DNA from: Chara braunii
Taxonomy: Eukaryota > Streptophyta > Charophyceae > Charales > Characeae
Assembly: GCA_003427395.1 (NCBI GenBank)
Contig: BFEA01000552.1
Coordinates: 792,822-817,822 of the forward strand
Reading direction: 5' to 3'
DNA length: 25,001 nt
Below, piece by piece: positions 9,906-19,245 of this stretch (the stretch's first letter is position 1; each line of letters begins with the position of its first letter). Made by a program: the position numbers and the translations under genes. Under the pieces are notes generated by a model that was not told where the DNA came from, ran no database searches, and saw nothing but the letters and a program-made list of their open reading frames with translations.

Positions 9906-12175
9906 TTCATTCCTGAATTTTTAGCTACCCGATAACCGCTTGTGTTGTTAGACGCGGAAGTCTTCGCGCGCGCCAAGGGGAGAGAGTCGCAACTCCCATC
10001 GACCAGGTGAGCAAAAGTTGGCATGAATCTTCCGCCGTAGTATGGAAATATACACTACTTTCCGGCCATTCACGTAGCGAAATAGGCAGAGACTACTTTG
10101 GTCGCAGTGACGAGCAACGCACCAGCCCACGAGTAATCTTTAACCCCACGACTATCCTTCCGTTACTCTCACCGGTAGGACGAGCGAAACTAAATGAACA
10201 TACCACCTGAACATTAAAAGATACATCGTCATATCCCGAAACCTCTCTTAGGGGCCGCACAGCGCCCGCAGCCGGTACCAACCGAACTGCTGCTTGGATC
10301 GACAATCTGTCACGGCCAACCGGTCCGCAGCGCGCCAGAACCTCGGAACTGCCTCTTCCCTCACTCAAACCTGTTAAAAAACGAGTGAGTTATGTCCTTT
10401 TACCCTTCTTCTTCGTCACTTCGTCCTCACCTTACACCTCGTCTTCCTCCTCTTTGTGTTGTTGTTAACCGAACCAGCGCCCCACGTCCGAAATAGCTTA
10501 CCCCGGTCGGACTATACGACGACCAGGTCGAAAAAGTCGGGGCCAACAATCAGAACAAAAAAAACAAAGAAAAGCGACGTTCGATTTAAACACGTCAGCC
10601 TTGCGCAGGGGCCAGGCTAATATTCTTTGTATCGTTCCAACTTTCACGGATGCCTCAAAGACTTAGTCTGGGCGATGCCCCTCGGAACTGCCAAAGGCCA
10701 TTCGGGCCTTGTACCGGGCTGACTGGATTGAAAAAGACAGCCGCCCCCCTTTGCAACACCTGAGTGTCGGGCCTTTGTTCCACCGTAATTCTCTCCCCTG
10801 GGCCCGAACTCGGCCTGTATTCCAACAGTTTATGGATGCCTCTACTGAGCCAGGCTCTCTGGTACCAACCTCAATCACGGTACTGTGTCCCAAAGAGAAC
10901 GGGATTATTACCAAAACAAGGAAATAATAATAAAAAGTAACAATATAAAACCTGGTCTTATAAGGGTCAACTACTGGCATCTCGCCAGTCTCGTAGGTCG
11001 GCCCCTTCGCCGTGCCTATCAACAAAACCGAGGGGGATAGCCCCGTCGGGCCCTCAACCCCTTGGTTTTCTCCGTGCTGCTCTGCTGCTCCCGCGCCGTC
11101 GCCTGCTGGCCTCGACCCCCGCACCTCCGTATCACAAGTCCAATGCCGTAACCTACAGGGCTGAATCTTGGGGACATGCCTGAAGCCTCACCTCCTCCTA
11201 CAACCAAGCGTGCGGCCGCTAAGTATTCATGCAGCCCCACGTACCATCCCACATACCAGCCCTGCCGCCGGTCGAGCATGGCAAACGAGGGCCAATCTAC
11301 TAACCCTTGGTCTAATCAAAAATGCAAAGTCAAGCCGGACATCTATGCCGACAATACGATCAAAATGGGCAAAATCACACGCGCGCCTTAAAGTTGCGCG
11401 CCCACCCACCCTATCTACTTAGATAACTTTGGCCCATACGCAGGTAACCAATTGAACACTCACAACGCCTAAGCCAGCGGCCTTTCTGTCACTTGCAAAA
11501 ACCAGGGTGGATACCCTTCTAAGGGTATTCGCGCCGACATCATAGATTTATTTTTCGGAGGGATGCGATCTGGAAACGCACCTTGGAATTGTTAGAGTGA
11601 ACATAGTGCGATAGGACCCTAAAATAGCTTGCTCACACATGTGGTTTTGTTGTTCGGTAATTTAGTGATGGGTGTGAAGTTTTTTACGTACATTTACCTT
11701 ATAGTTATGCATGATTATTCTTTGTTATTGTTTTGTTTCATGGTCCAACATGGCGGGTACTTGCATTTGTGGGAAAGGAATGAGTACGACAAGAAGGATT
11801 GTCTGTCAGGTAGAAGTGTCGTCCCATGGATTTTGGATCCGCTTGGTTAATTCGCAGTGATGCTCTTTAAATTTGAACCATTGACTTTCATTATGTCTTT
11901 ATTTTGTTTAGTAGGCCGACCACCTGACAACTTCAACCTGGGCCCACTGGAACTGATACCAGACCCTACAGTTTTTTGCTATTAGTTATACTTGGCTCGT
12001 GGTTACAGTATGAATGTTCTTACAAGTACGATTAGTATGAATTATTTAGACCTCTTACAGTCTTTCATCATCCGTAAACGTTAATCTCGAATAACGTATG
12101 CGGAGGCAAAAGGGGGGTCGTGGAACAATTGGTGGATCATTGGGTTGTGGAAGTTGTTGTAACTCATTGGATTGT
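9906..12175. other. No gene recognised
   Basis: Mixed-composition DNA. Open frames up to 153 codons exist on both strands, overlap one another and show no domain or composition typical of a protein. A small hairpin (ataccctt/aagggtat) lies at about 11512-11530. I found no repeat shared with the rest of the window. Confidence 0.4.
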
Positions 12176-12796
12176 GCAGCCACACTATCATCCTCATAAG
12201 GTAATCACCATACTCTCCTTCATCCTACACCTTCGAGCCGCAAACCCACTTCTACACGCTTGATGCAACTAATTATCGGAGATTAGCTGCACCTTGCGGT
12301 ATGTAAGACCTGAAAGACGCTTTCGAGGATTGTACTCATACTTAATATAGTAATTTATCGCACTAAGTACATAACATGTAGCCCAAGTTAGGTCGGTACC
12401 ACGATTGTTCAACACATACCTCTTAGGTACCTGGTGCGGGTTTTCAGAGTCGTCCCACCTCGAGTACCAGTCCCAACATTTTCCAAGAGATACGGAGAAT
12501 AAAAAAAGACAAAACAAAAATACGTGGTTTACCAAAATACAAACCAACGGTACTGTAGGGTAAAAACGATAGGGCCAAAGTACGTCGGTTCAAGCTTCAA
12601 CCCTACTAAACCCAAGGCACATCTCAAAATACTACCCTGCCACACATTCGCACTCAAACATCCTTGTCCGATCAAAGCACGATTCACATTCACATGGTAC
12701 ACATCCATGTTCTGCTACGGTAAGCATTCATACTCTAGTAACTCCGTCTAATCAGATACTTCCAAAAAAAATGTGAATAAACATCGAAAAGTTTTC
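12176..12796 (-). repeat. Downstream pseudo-LTR (3' direct repeat)
   Basis: Collinear with 17432-18036 at an offset of about 5256. Over the best-matching 245 bp (12253-12495 against 17510-17750) I count by eye roughly 36 differences, about 85% identity. Similarity starts at gcagccac (12176 / 17432) and fades around catcgaaaagttt (about 12783-12796 / 18024-18036). Confidence 0.85.
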
Positions 12797-12975
12797 CTAC
12801 ATCATATTCGCACTCGAAACAATCATGTCCGAGTATGGTTATCATTCACACTGTACACATCCACATTATGCTACGGTAGACATTCACACTCACGCTCTAT
12901 TGCTACTCAGGACATTCATTCGCACGGTATACATCCGCATTATGCTACAGTAAACATTCATACTCACGCCTCCAT
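12643..12975 (-). repeat. Internal tandem repeat at the 3' end of the element
   Basis: The tail of the pseudo-LTR is repeated: units at about 12643-12750, 12800-12907 and, shortened, 12911-12975. Each contains 'acatccacattatgctacgg' and 'cattcacactcac' variants. The copy at 17432-18036 has only one unit (about 17905-18000), so the multiplication is specific to this end. Confidence 0.65.
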
Positions 12976-13407
12976 GTCAAATCCAAATGCCTCAAACAAA
13001 GATACAAGCACTATCAATCATACTAAATCGCATGGGAACAATGTGTAAAACCCAGTCAGGTACACCCTAATCTGGGAGGCCATGAACAACCCTGTCTAGG
13101 CACAAATCACGGGGAATTACCGTTTTAGGTAGTTAACCACCAACTGCCAAATATTACCACGCCTAACAACAAAACGCTTGAGTACCCGCATAAAGAAAGG
13201 TTCAGGGAAGCCATTTTTCGTCATTTCCTTTAAGAGTGAGTAAATACGGTGACGTATCTCCGCCCTGCTGGTGGTGTTCTGATCAATACGGTGCAGATAG
13301 TTGTCAATGATAGCGCTCTTCTGACGCTTTCATCCCCACGAATGATAGGATTATCTGTTTTGAATCTTCATATCCTTGGAGGCCCAAATGGTGTCCTCAT
13401 TCTTCGA

Positions 13408-14586
13408 TTACTGCACACTGCTCAGAAAAGGATAGGCGTTCGAGGATGTGATTCTGCATCCAAGGAATTTCATCACCCTAGTACCATTGCTGGTCCATTT
13501 TAGGTGTAGAACGATCGGGTAGCATGCGCCAAAGCGTTCAATTAGGAAATCAATCGTCTTCTGATTCCTTGACGAAATGCTCAGTAGCACGTCATCCACC
13601 AGCCTAATTCCATACACCATTTGTGCCGCTCTACCAAGCCCCTTCGTAAAACTATACTCAACATACGCATAAAGGATGCATGCCAAAGGTGGGCTCGTAC
13701 ATTTTCTCATCGGGATGTCGATAACATGTCGGAGGGTAACACCAGTGGCAGTAGTATATGTATGCTTCAATCCCACAATTACAAACTCCGTAACATCATG
13801 CAGATCCAGACATCGCCAGTGATCACAACCCATTGTTTTTCCAAAAGTAGCGCTCTTGCCTCGTGTATTCACACGCACAAAGATCCACCCTTTCTCATGG
13901 TGGTATTTCACTAGCCATTCACAAACTGTAATAACATCGAAATGTGGTAAGCGGTTAAACATCTCATTCATGTCAACAGTCGCAAAGAGCACCACTCTCG
14001 CATTTCCAAGACGGAGCAGGTTTTTGTTGATATTCTCCAATCGTTTCGACATCAGAGAGACTACTTTAAGGTTGAAATGCCAACAACTGGGCAGTCCATC
14101 CAGGACGAAATTCAGTGCCTTCGCCACTAGCTTGTCGGTACCCACAGTTGATTCGTTGAAAAGGGGGCATATTGGCCGAAATCGATCGAAGTCCTTGTGT
14201 TTCGGGAGTACATACACGGATTTGTCCCATCGGCCAAAGTTCTGCAAACCACATTGTTCCATATGCTCCTTCATCTCACGCAAGACATCAGATTCTGGCC
14301 CATCAACAATCCTATACCCCGGGTTTCTTACAAAGGTGACCATCATTGCCTCAAAATACAAAGTAGGGCACATCACTACAGTCTCACCTGGGTTGCGATC
14401 CAGTGGGGTCAACACAAAACCATTGAATCTGGATTTCATATCAATGACCTGCTTTACGGGCACATGTGCCTCAGACACGGTTGCAGCCTCAGCCAAACAA
14501 GCATCCAAGTCATTAGCGGACCTAACAAGCAGAACTCCCTTGAAGTTAACCCAGGAGGCGAAGCCGTCCCTGAGCTCATTTGACAT
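13408..14586 (-). CDS. Reverse transcriptase core of the Penelope-like element (longest intact frame)
   Basis: 392 codons from ATG at 14586. Motifs: PLDRNPGETVVMCP (61-74) and KHKDFDRFRPICP (129-141) in the fingers; motif A FATVDMNEMFNRLPH (201-215) with catalytic D205; motif B IPMRKCTSPPLA (291-302); motif C RLVDDVLLS with the DD pair at 331-332; motif E-like KFLGCRI (373-379). All three catalytic aspartates are present. About 65 residues separate motifs A and B, longer than usual, consistent with the insertion-in-fingers domain that telomerase and the Chlamys/Naiad RTs share. The ATG is internal to the ancestral ORF2 and the thumb continues past the TAA, so this is a fragment of a larger protein, though its own frame is open. 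The Gly usual in motif B (PMGxxxSP) is Arg here (PMRKCTSP), perhaps another sign of decay. Confidence 0.85.
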   Translation of the reverse strand: MSNELRDGFASWVNFKGVLLVRSANDLDACLAEAATVSEAHVPVKQVIDMKSRFNGFVLTPLDRNPGETVVMCPTLYFEAMMVTFVRNPGYRIVDGPESDVLREMKEHMEQCGLQNFGRWDKSVYVLPKHKDFDRFRPICPLFNESTVGTDKLVAKALNFVLDGLPSCWHFNLKVVSLMSKRLENINKNLLRLGNARVVLFATVDMNEMFNRLPHFDVITVCEWLVKYHHEKGWIFVRVNTRGKSATFGKTMGCDHWRCLDLHDVTEFVIVGLKHTYTTATGVTLRHVIDIPMRKCTSPPLACILYAYVEYSFTKGLGRAAQMVYGIRLVDDVLLSISSRNQKTIDFLIERFGACYPIVLHLKWTSNGTRVMKFLGCRITSSNAYPFLSSVQ

Positions 14587-15473
14587 GCGTGACCTGCAGT
14601 CAATGGTATGCGGCTACGAGACATTCCTATTGTTACGTAGAAGGGGGTGGGATACACTCACTCAGATGGAAATGGACGTGCTCACCCGAACGTGGGAGGG
14701 AGGAACCTGCGCAACAGTAGGTGAGTACACTGGGAGCCGCAAATACTCGTTGATTGTGCACTATGTCCGAGATAGATGGATCTTTCGTCCATACTATCCG
14801 GATTTTCTTCTGAGAAACACTCAGATAAGTCACACTGCGTGAAAGAATCATTACCTATTTTTATAACCTCCAACAACTTTATCTGAATATCAAACTGGAT
14901 GTGGAAAATGAGATCAGCCCTAAGGCGTAGGCCAAACAATCACGAAACACACGAGTAATTAGTCTACGCAAATACTTCCTTATGAATTTACGACTGAAAT
15001 ATTTTACAGCGCAGTATAATTGAAGTAGCGATTTCATGCCCCGTCTGTAAAAAAACAAGGATTCCGTAATAAGTCAATCAACAACCTCTTGAGGTAGGAG
15101 CACTGGGGTTTCCATTGATAGATGTGCACAACATGAAAACAACCCCTTACCTTAAACTGATGCTTTCCATCCTTCAAAGCAAGAACAACACCATTAGTAC
15201 GAACCTTGGAATTACTAAAAGCTTTTGAGATCTTCTTCCAACCCGACTGCCAACAATTCCCCGTCTCTACGTGCACTACAAAGGAGGTGCAACCACGTGA
15301 CAGAGCGGACACAAAGATCCCATACATGTCAATTTGTCAGTCAAAAGACTCCTGGATTCGAAAACTAATCGTTTGCAAGTCACGCGCTCCATACGAGGAA
15401 ATCCTACTACCGGCCCGCTCACGCTTCCCTGGTTTACTACGCTTCCATTGTGGTTTACGATTCCCGACGGAAT

Positions 15474-15764
15474 TCATGAAAGGTGACAATTTCTTAATAT
15501 ACATGATTCTAATTTACACAAGTCGTGTCCAGGTAGGGTGTCCACATGAATAAATATGTACTTCCCAATCCCATAAGAGTTAATGCAACGATGAAAGTGT
15601 GATTGTGTGCGTGCTTTTGTAGCATACACGTCCTCCCTCCAACAGGTACATACATCCCTTGTAGTTTTCCCTACATACATCGATCTATGGTAGGGGGAGA
15701 TAGCGACATACACACAACAACTAGACTCCAAAAAATCCAACTCATACTTCTCATACAGACGAAG
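15474..15764 (-). CDS. GIY-YIG endonuclease domain of the element (N-terminal part of ORF2)
   Basis: An open frame begins after a TGA at 15767-15765. Near its start it reads LYEKYELDFLESSCCVYV; the nuclease core is VYVAISPYHRSMYVGKT, with VYV...MYVG standing for GIY...YIG. TTRDVCTCWRED supplies arginines after the second motif, FHRCINSYG a histidine region, and CKLESCILR the glutamate expected to bind the metal. There is no CCHH zinc finger between the GIY and YIG strands, as reported for Chlamys rather than Naiad or canonical Penelope nucleases. No ATG opens the frame, so the true start may be lost or lie across a frameshift. It cuts DNA at the insertion site; this copy is truncated by a frameshift at about 15475. 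Confidence 0.75.
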   Translation of the reverse strand, partial: LRLYEKYELDFLESSCCVYVAISPYHRSMYVGKTTRDVCTCWREDVYATKARTQSHFHRCINSYGIGKYIFIHVDTLPGHDLCKLESCILRNCHLS

Positions 15765-15894
15765 TCACGGGGCCACTCACTTTTGGGACCATTTAATTTG
15801 TTTAGGTTGTGCCAATATCAAAATCACAAGTCCAAGTAATTGGTTCGTCGCTCGGTCAACACAAAGGTTATCCTTACGTAACCCAATAAGATAC

Positions 15895-17183
15895 TTACAC
15901 ACACTCCACACTTGTGGAATCATCAAGTTGCTTCATTTTGTCGCCGATCCAAGCGGTCCAAAAGAATCGCCCGCATCCTCTAAAATCAGCAATCTTGATG
16001 ATCTCGACATCATCAATAGTCAATTCACCAAACTTGGCGCTAGTGCGATGGTCCATAATCTCGAACATGGCCTCAATCTTCTTGTCGTATAGGAGGCCCT
16101 CCTCCTTGCAGATACGCTGAACCTCCCTAGCGTGAAAGATCTTCAAATTGCCAATGACCTAGTTGCAGAAGCCAAGTCGTTCCAACTCACACACACAGGC
16201 AGAAGTGTTGAGTTTTCCCATCGAGGCAGCAACCTGCCTTGTACTCTTCGGTGTCTTCCTGGAGGCCACTGGTGTCTTAATTGGGGACTTTCTGCTAGTC
16301 TTTGGTGTCCTTCTCCCGTTCCGTGGAGTCCTTTTCCCGGCCTTTTTGGCGGAGCATGGCTTAATGAAGCGTGCAGTCAACTTGACTGGCTTCAAGGCAC
16401 CTTGTTTTGGGGTCTGCAGGTTCCTCCATGGTTTGAGCTATCTCCAAGCACCAGATCCGGTGCTCGCTTGCACATCGCTGAGATACATAACCCCCTCGTC
16501 TTCGCCAACATCTCCCGAGTCACGCTATCGTCACTTTCGTCGAGGTTGCCTTCCAAGTCAGATGCATATGTGACCTTCCTCTTCCTTTTATTTGTTGCCA
16601 TGGCAACCAAGGAGGTCACTTCGCTTCGCAATCTTACGAAGAATGATCTTCTATCTCTCTGAACCAGGTCCCCATTTGGATGTCAATATCCTTTTCATCT
16701 TTGCTCACATCTTAGCTCTCATAGCGTCCTCCATCAACTTTTGTTTCTCTCGTTTTTGGAAGTCTTCTCCTTTCGGGATCGCTTCTCATCCTCTGGCTTC
16801 TTTTCCCCCTCCTCCAAGTTTTTTGCTTCCGCTTTCTCTTACTTACGCCACTCTTTCGCTTCTTGCTTAGCTGCTTCTTTGTCCATAAACTTCTTCATGC
16901 CCACAACTGTCCTACTTAGTTCAACCTGAGTCTTCGGGTCGCTCTCCCGTGGTGGTGGAGAGTAAGGCCTTTTTCTATAGTCGTACCTCCCTGGTGACCT
17001 TGAGCGGCAGGACTCCAATGTTGTAGAGGGCCTTGCACTACCATATCTCCACCTTTGATTCAGGCATTGATTCGCATGGTGCCCAATTTTGTGGCATGCG
17101 AAACACGTAGGCGCCTAGTAGGATCTCCGATCGCCTTCGCCGACATTGTCAGTAGCCCTATCACGCTGATCAACTCCGGGCAT
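15895..17183 (-). pseudogene. ORF1 pseudogene: CCHC zinc knuckle, charged helix and basic tail (gag-like)
   Basis: Starts at ATG 17183 (MPGVDQRDRATDNVG). After 22 codons a TAG (17117-17115) interrupts, then the same frame gives CFACHKIGHHANQC at 17105-17064, an exact CX2CX4HX4C zinc knuckle, followed by an Arg/Ser/Pro-rich stretch and KKFMDKEAAKQEAKEWRK, stop TAA at 16845-16843. Charged helical sequence continues in frame, then in another frame (KQKLMEDAMRAKM, about 16730). 16631-16395 gives NKRKRKVTYASDLEG; after a frameshift 16395-16162 is basic with repeated K/R-T/S-P (RTPKTSRKSPIKTP). A TAG at 16161-16159 and then, in frame, REVQRICKEEGLLYDKKIEAM to 15895. Likely an RNA-binding, gag-like protein working with ORF2; role is inferred from domain type. 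It has at least three stops and two frameshifts. Confidence 0.7.
17064..17105 (-). other. CCHC zinc knuckle coding segment
   Basis: Fourteen codons reading CFACHKIGHHANQC: cysteines at 1, 4 and 14 and histidine at 9, the retroviral-type nucleic-acid-binding knuckle. It lies in ORF1 of the Penelope-like element, 66 bases into the frame after an inactivating TAG. Confidence 0.8.
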
Positions 17184-17431
17184 TGCGACGGCCTTCAGTC
17201 ACACAATCTTCAAAAGATGACAGTAAAAAGTAGCCTCCAGTTGTCGTCGTGACACGTTCACTTCAAGCCAACAATCTTGACTCCAGGCGATTTGACGTGC
17301 GTAGTCCTTAGTACATGACAAATCACAAGTAAACGAGTTAACCAGTTCAAAAAAGAACATTTGACAAAATACAATTTCAACGATGATACATAATGCTTCA
17401 GGTTAGGTGTCCCTGACGCCTCATTTCGACA

Positions 17432-18036
17432 GCAGCCACGTTGTCATCCTCAGGGGGTAACCACCATACTCTCCCTCGTCCTACACCTTCGAGCTGCAAA
17501 CCCACTTCCACACACTTGATGCGACTAATTACCGGAGATTAGTCGCACCTTGTGGTGCGTAAGACATGAAAGAGGCTTTCGAGGATTGTACTCATGCTTA
17601 GTATAGTAATCTATCGCACTAAGTACATAACTTGTGGCCCAAGTTAGGCCTGTACCACGAACGTTCAACACATACCTCTTGGGTACCAAGTGCAGGCATC
17701 CAGAGTTGTCCCGCCTCGGATACCAGTCCCAACAGTTTTCAAGAGGTACGGTGAATCAACAAATACATAACAAAAACACGTGGCTTACCAAAATACAAAC
17801 CAATGCTAAGGTACCATAGATGAAAAACAACAGGGTAAGAGTACGCTGGTTCAACCTTCAACCCTACAAAATCCAAGGCGCGCCTAAAAATATTGCCCTA
17901 CTACACATTCGTACTCAAACAACCCTGTCCGATCAAAGCACGGTTCACATTCACATGATAGACATCCACGTTATGCTACAGTAAGCATTCATACTCTAGC
18001 AAGTTTGTCCAATCAAAGTTTTTCATCGAAAAGTTT
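17432..18036 (-). repeat. Upstream pseudo-LTR (5' direct repeat)
   Basis: The partner of 12176-12796, in the same orientation. It lies about 250 bases upstream of the ORF1 start on the minus strand, where it would carry the promoter and leader if the element behaves like other Penelope-like elements. About 15% divergence from its partner over the best part (by eye). Confidence 0.85.
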
Positions 18037-18972
18037 CATTACTATATATCTTGATATGAAATTCATAGTCTAGTATTTTAAGCAGTAACAAATTATGTGG
18101 GTATAATTCCAAAACTGGTTTTGAAAGTTAATTAAGGGTCATTTCATAATGATTTAAATAAGTTTGGGTGAAGCTTCGCTGAATTAAAGTTAGGATAGTG
18201 ATAAATGTTAAGGCTTTATTTTTTTATGTAGTTTCGTAAACCATAATTTAAAATAAAGACTTTAGGCTTATCAGATATATGGAGTGAGGGTAAATTACAA
18301 TCAAGCTTTAGTTTTAAATAAAATATATATCTTTGTTCTATTTTATTCAAAAATACGAGAGAAATCACTTTAAAAAAAATCATTGTAACGATCTTATCAC
18401 ATCGTGAAGTCACTTTTTACTATATATCCTCTTACTGGGGAACAAATACCTCATTAAAATCGCTTTTAACCCATAATGAAAGGATGATATGAATGATTTT
18501 CGATATAAGGTACACAATTTGGTGCATTATGCAACCTCAACTTTATGCAATTTTGCAATTGCATAGTTTTTTTACACACAATATACTATATTCAATCTAT
18601 ATACAACCAAGTTATTTTTGTTTTTTTTTTGCAAATGAAGATTTATCATCAAACTTTATAGGTGGAAAACGAGGTCAAACTAGTTGGTACAGTAATTTTC
18701 CATGACTTTTGCTATGTATTTTCATATAAGATTTTTTTTTTCCCATAACAGTATCTTAAAGATACAAATATATATCTTGTTTAATTATGAGGGTATCGAT
18801 TCCTTGTATAAAGCGACCTCAATAAATTTATGAAGTTTTTTATAAACCATATAACTAGAAGGGTTTAAATTTTAAACTTTCGGTCGTTGATCCCTATACC
18901 TCAATTATTTTGTGCATGGTAATTTTCCCGTATGTGATATTGAGAATGTACTTAATATTTTTTTTTATTACA
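18037..18972. other. AT-rich stretch, nothing recognised
   Basis: AT-rich DNA directly beyond the retroelement. Short open frames only; no repeat or RNA gene recognised. Confidence 0.45.
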
Positions 18973-19245
18973 TAGGCTACCAGAGTGGTCAGAGACCACT
19001 TGCTCGACCGGACCAAAGGAAAAATTGAATTTGTTTTATGTAATTTTATTTTTAATTTTAAATTTTGTAAGGAATTCGGATGTGATCCTGAAACAAAAGT
19101 TGTTCTGTTTATTTTTCTTCGTAACATATATTTTTTCGTATTTGTTTTATTTTTTGAATGGGAGAGGGAGGACCTTCACTGGTCCTTGAGCGATTGAGCT
19201 GCCTAGGAAAATAGTGTGACCCTGACGATCTGGCTAGTAGCTTAG
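18973..19245 (-). mobile_element. Short TIR element, reverse orientation
   Basis: One end reads TAGGCTACCAGAGTGG at 18973, the other ...TCTGGCTAGTAGCTTAG at about 19245. Between them the family interior is present in reverse: 'aattttgtaaggaattcgg' and 'tgtgatcctgaaac' match the complement of the shared segment in other copies. The flanks tttattaca (18964-18972) and cttattacg (19246-19254) share ttattac and fit a slightly decayed 9-bp target duplication. 273 bp, non-coding. Confidence 0.65.

Larger units (their letters stand above)
13117..15764 (-). pseudogene. ORF2 pseudogene: GIY-YIG endonuclease, linker, reverse transcriptase, thumb
   Basis: Reconstructed by following homologous reading across frames. 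15764-15474: GIY-YIG nuclease. 15479-15330 and 15327-15034: basic linker (KPGKRERAGSRISSYGARD) then an extended domain, the two joined in frame across one TGA; the nuclease frame shifts near 15475. 14939-14860 then 14851-14650: linker end with IRIVWTKDPSISDIVHNQR and YCCAGSSLPRSGEHV, where the clade has a CxC motif. 14586-13408: RT core. 13407-13117: thumb in the same frame as the RT (KSAIIDNYLHRID, then MTKNGFPEPFFMRVLKRF), interrupted by a TAA at 13410-13408, another TAA and a TGA before about 13330. With at least three frameshifts and several stops it cannot make a full protein. Known Penelope-like RTs branch next to telomerase RT. I am confident of the two enzymatic domains and less so of exact junctions. 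Confidence 0.8.
12176..18036 (-). mobile_element. Penelope-like retroelement with N-terminal GIY-YIG endonuclease (Chlamys/Naiad type)
   Basis: Read on the minus strand the element runs: direct repeat (18036-17432), ORF1 with a CCHC zinc knuckle (17183-15895), ORF2 with GIY-YIG endonuclease then reverse transcriptase (15764-13117), direct repeat (12796-12176). Total about 5.9 kb. The nuclease precedes the RT, opposite to canonical endonuclease-bearing Penelope elements and as in the Chlamys/Naiad clade known from green algae, spike mosses, slime moulds and invertebrates. Flanking direct repeats fit the pseudo-LTRs of such elements; they do not have the TG...CA ends of ordinary LTRs. The nuclease nicks target DNA and the RT copies the RNA from it. 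Every reading frame has lesions, so this copy cannot move by itself. No target duplication was identified. Relatives remembered from Chara braunii suggest a charophyte host. Confidence 0.8.

Noticed and set aside
10640-10870. Possible RNase H-like 'TDAS' words from a DIRS or gypsy polymerase
   Set aside because: Only isolated four-residue matches; surrounding translation does not follow any RNase H pattern.
10663-11124. 153-codon minus-strand open frame
   Set aside because: No recognisable domain, overlapped by equally plausible frames on the other strand, and an alternative start codon.
13856-14842. 328-codon plus-strand open frame
   Set aside because: It is antisense to the reverse transcriptase, whose motifs and catalytic residues are clear; the plus-strand frame has none.
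17400-17460. Hammerhead ribozyme candidate in the 5' pseudo-LTR (minus strand CTGAGGA, gaca/tgtc stem, GAAA)
   Set aside because: An extra base lies before the stem, stems I and III do not form convincingly, and the motif is not kept in the other pseudo-LTR. N-terminal-nuclease Penelope elements are reported to lack canonical hammerheads.
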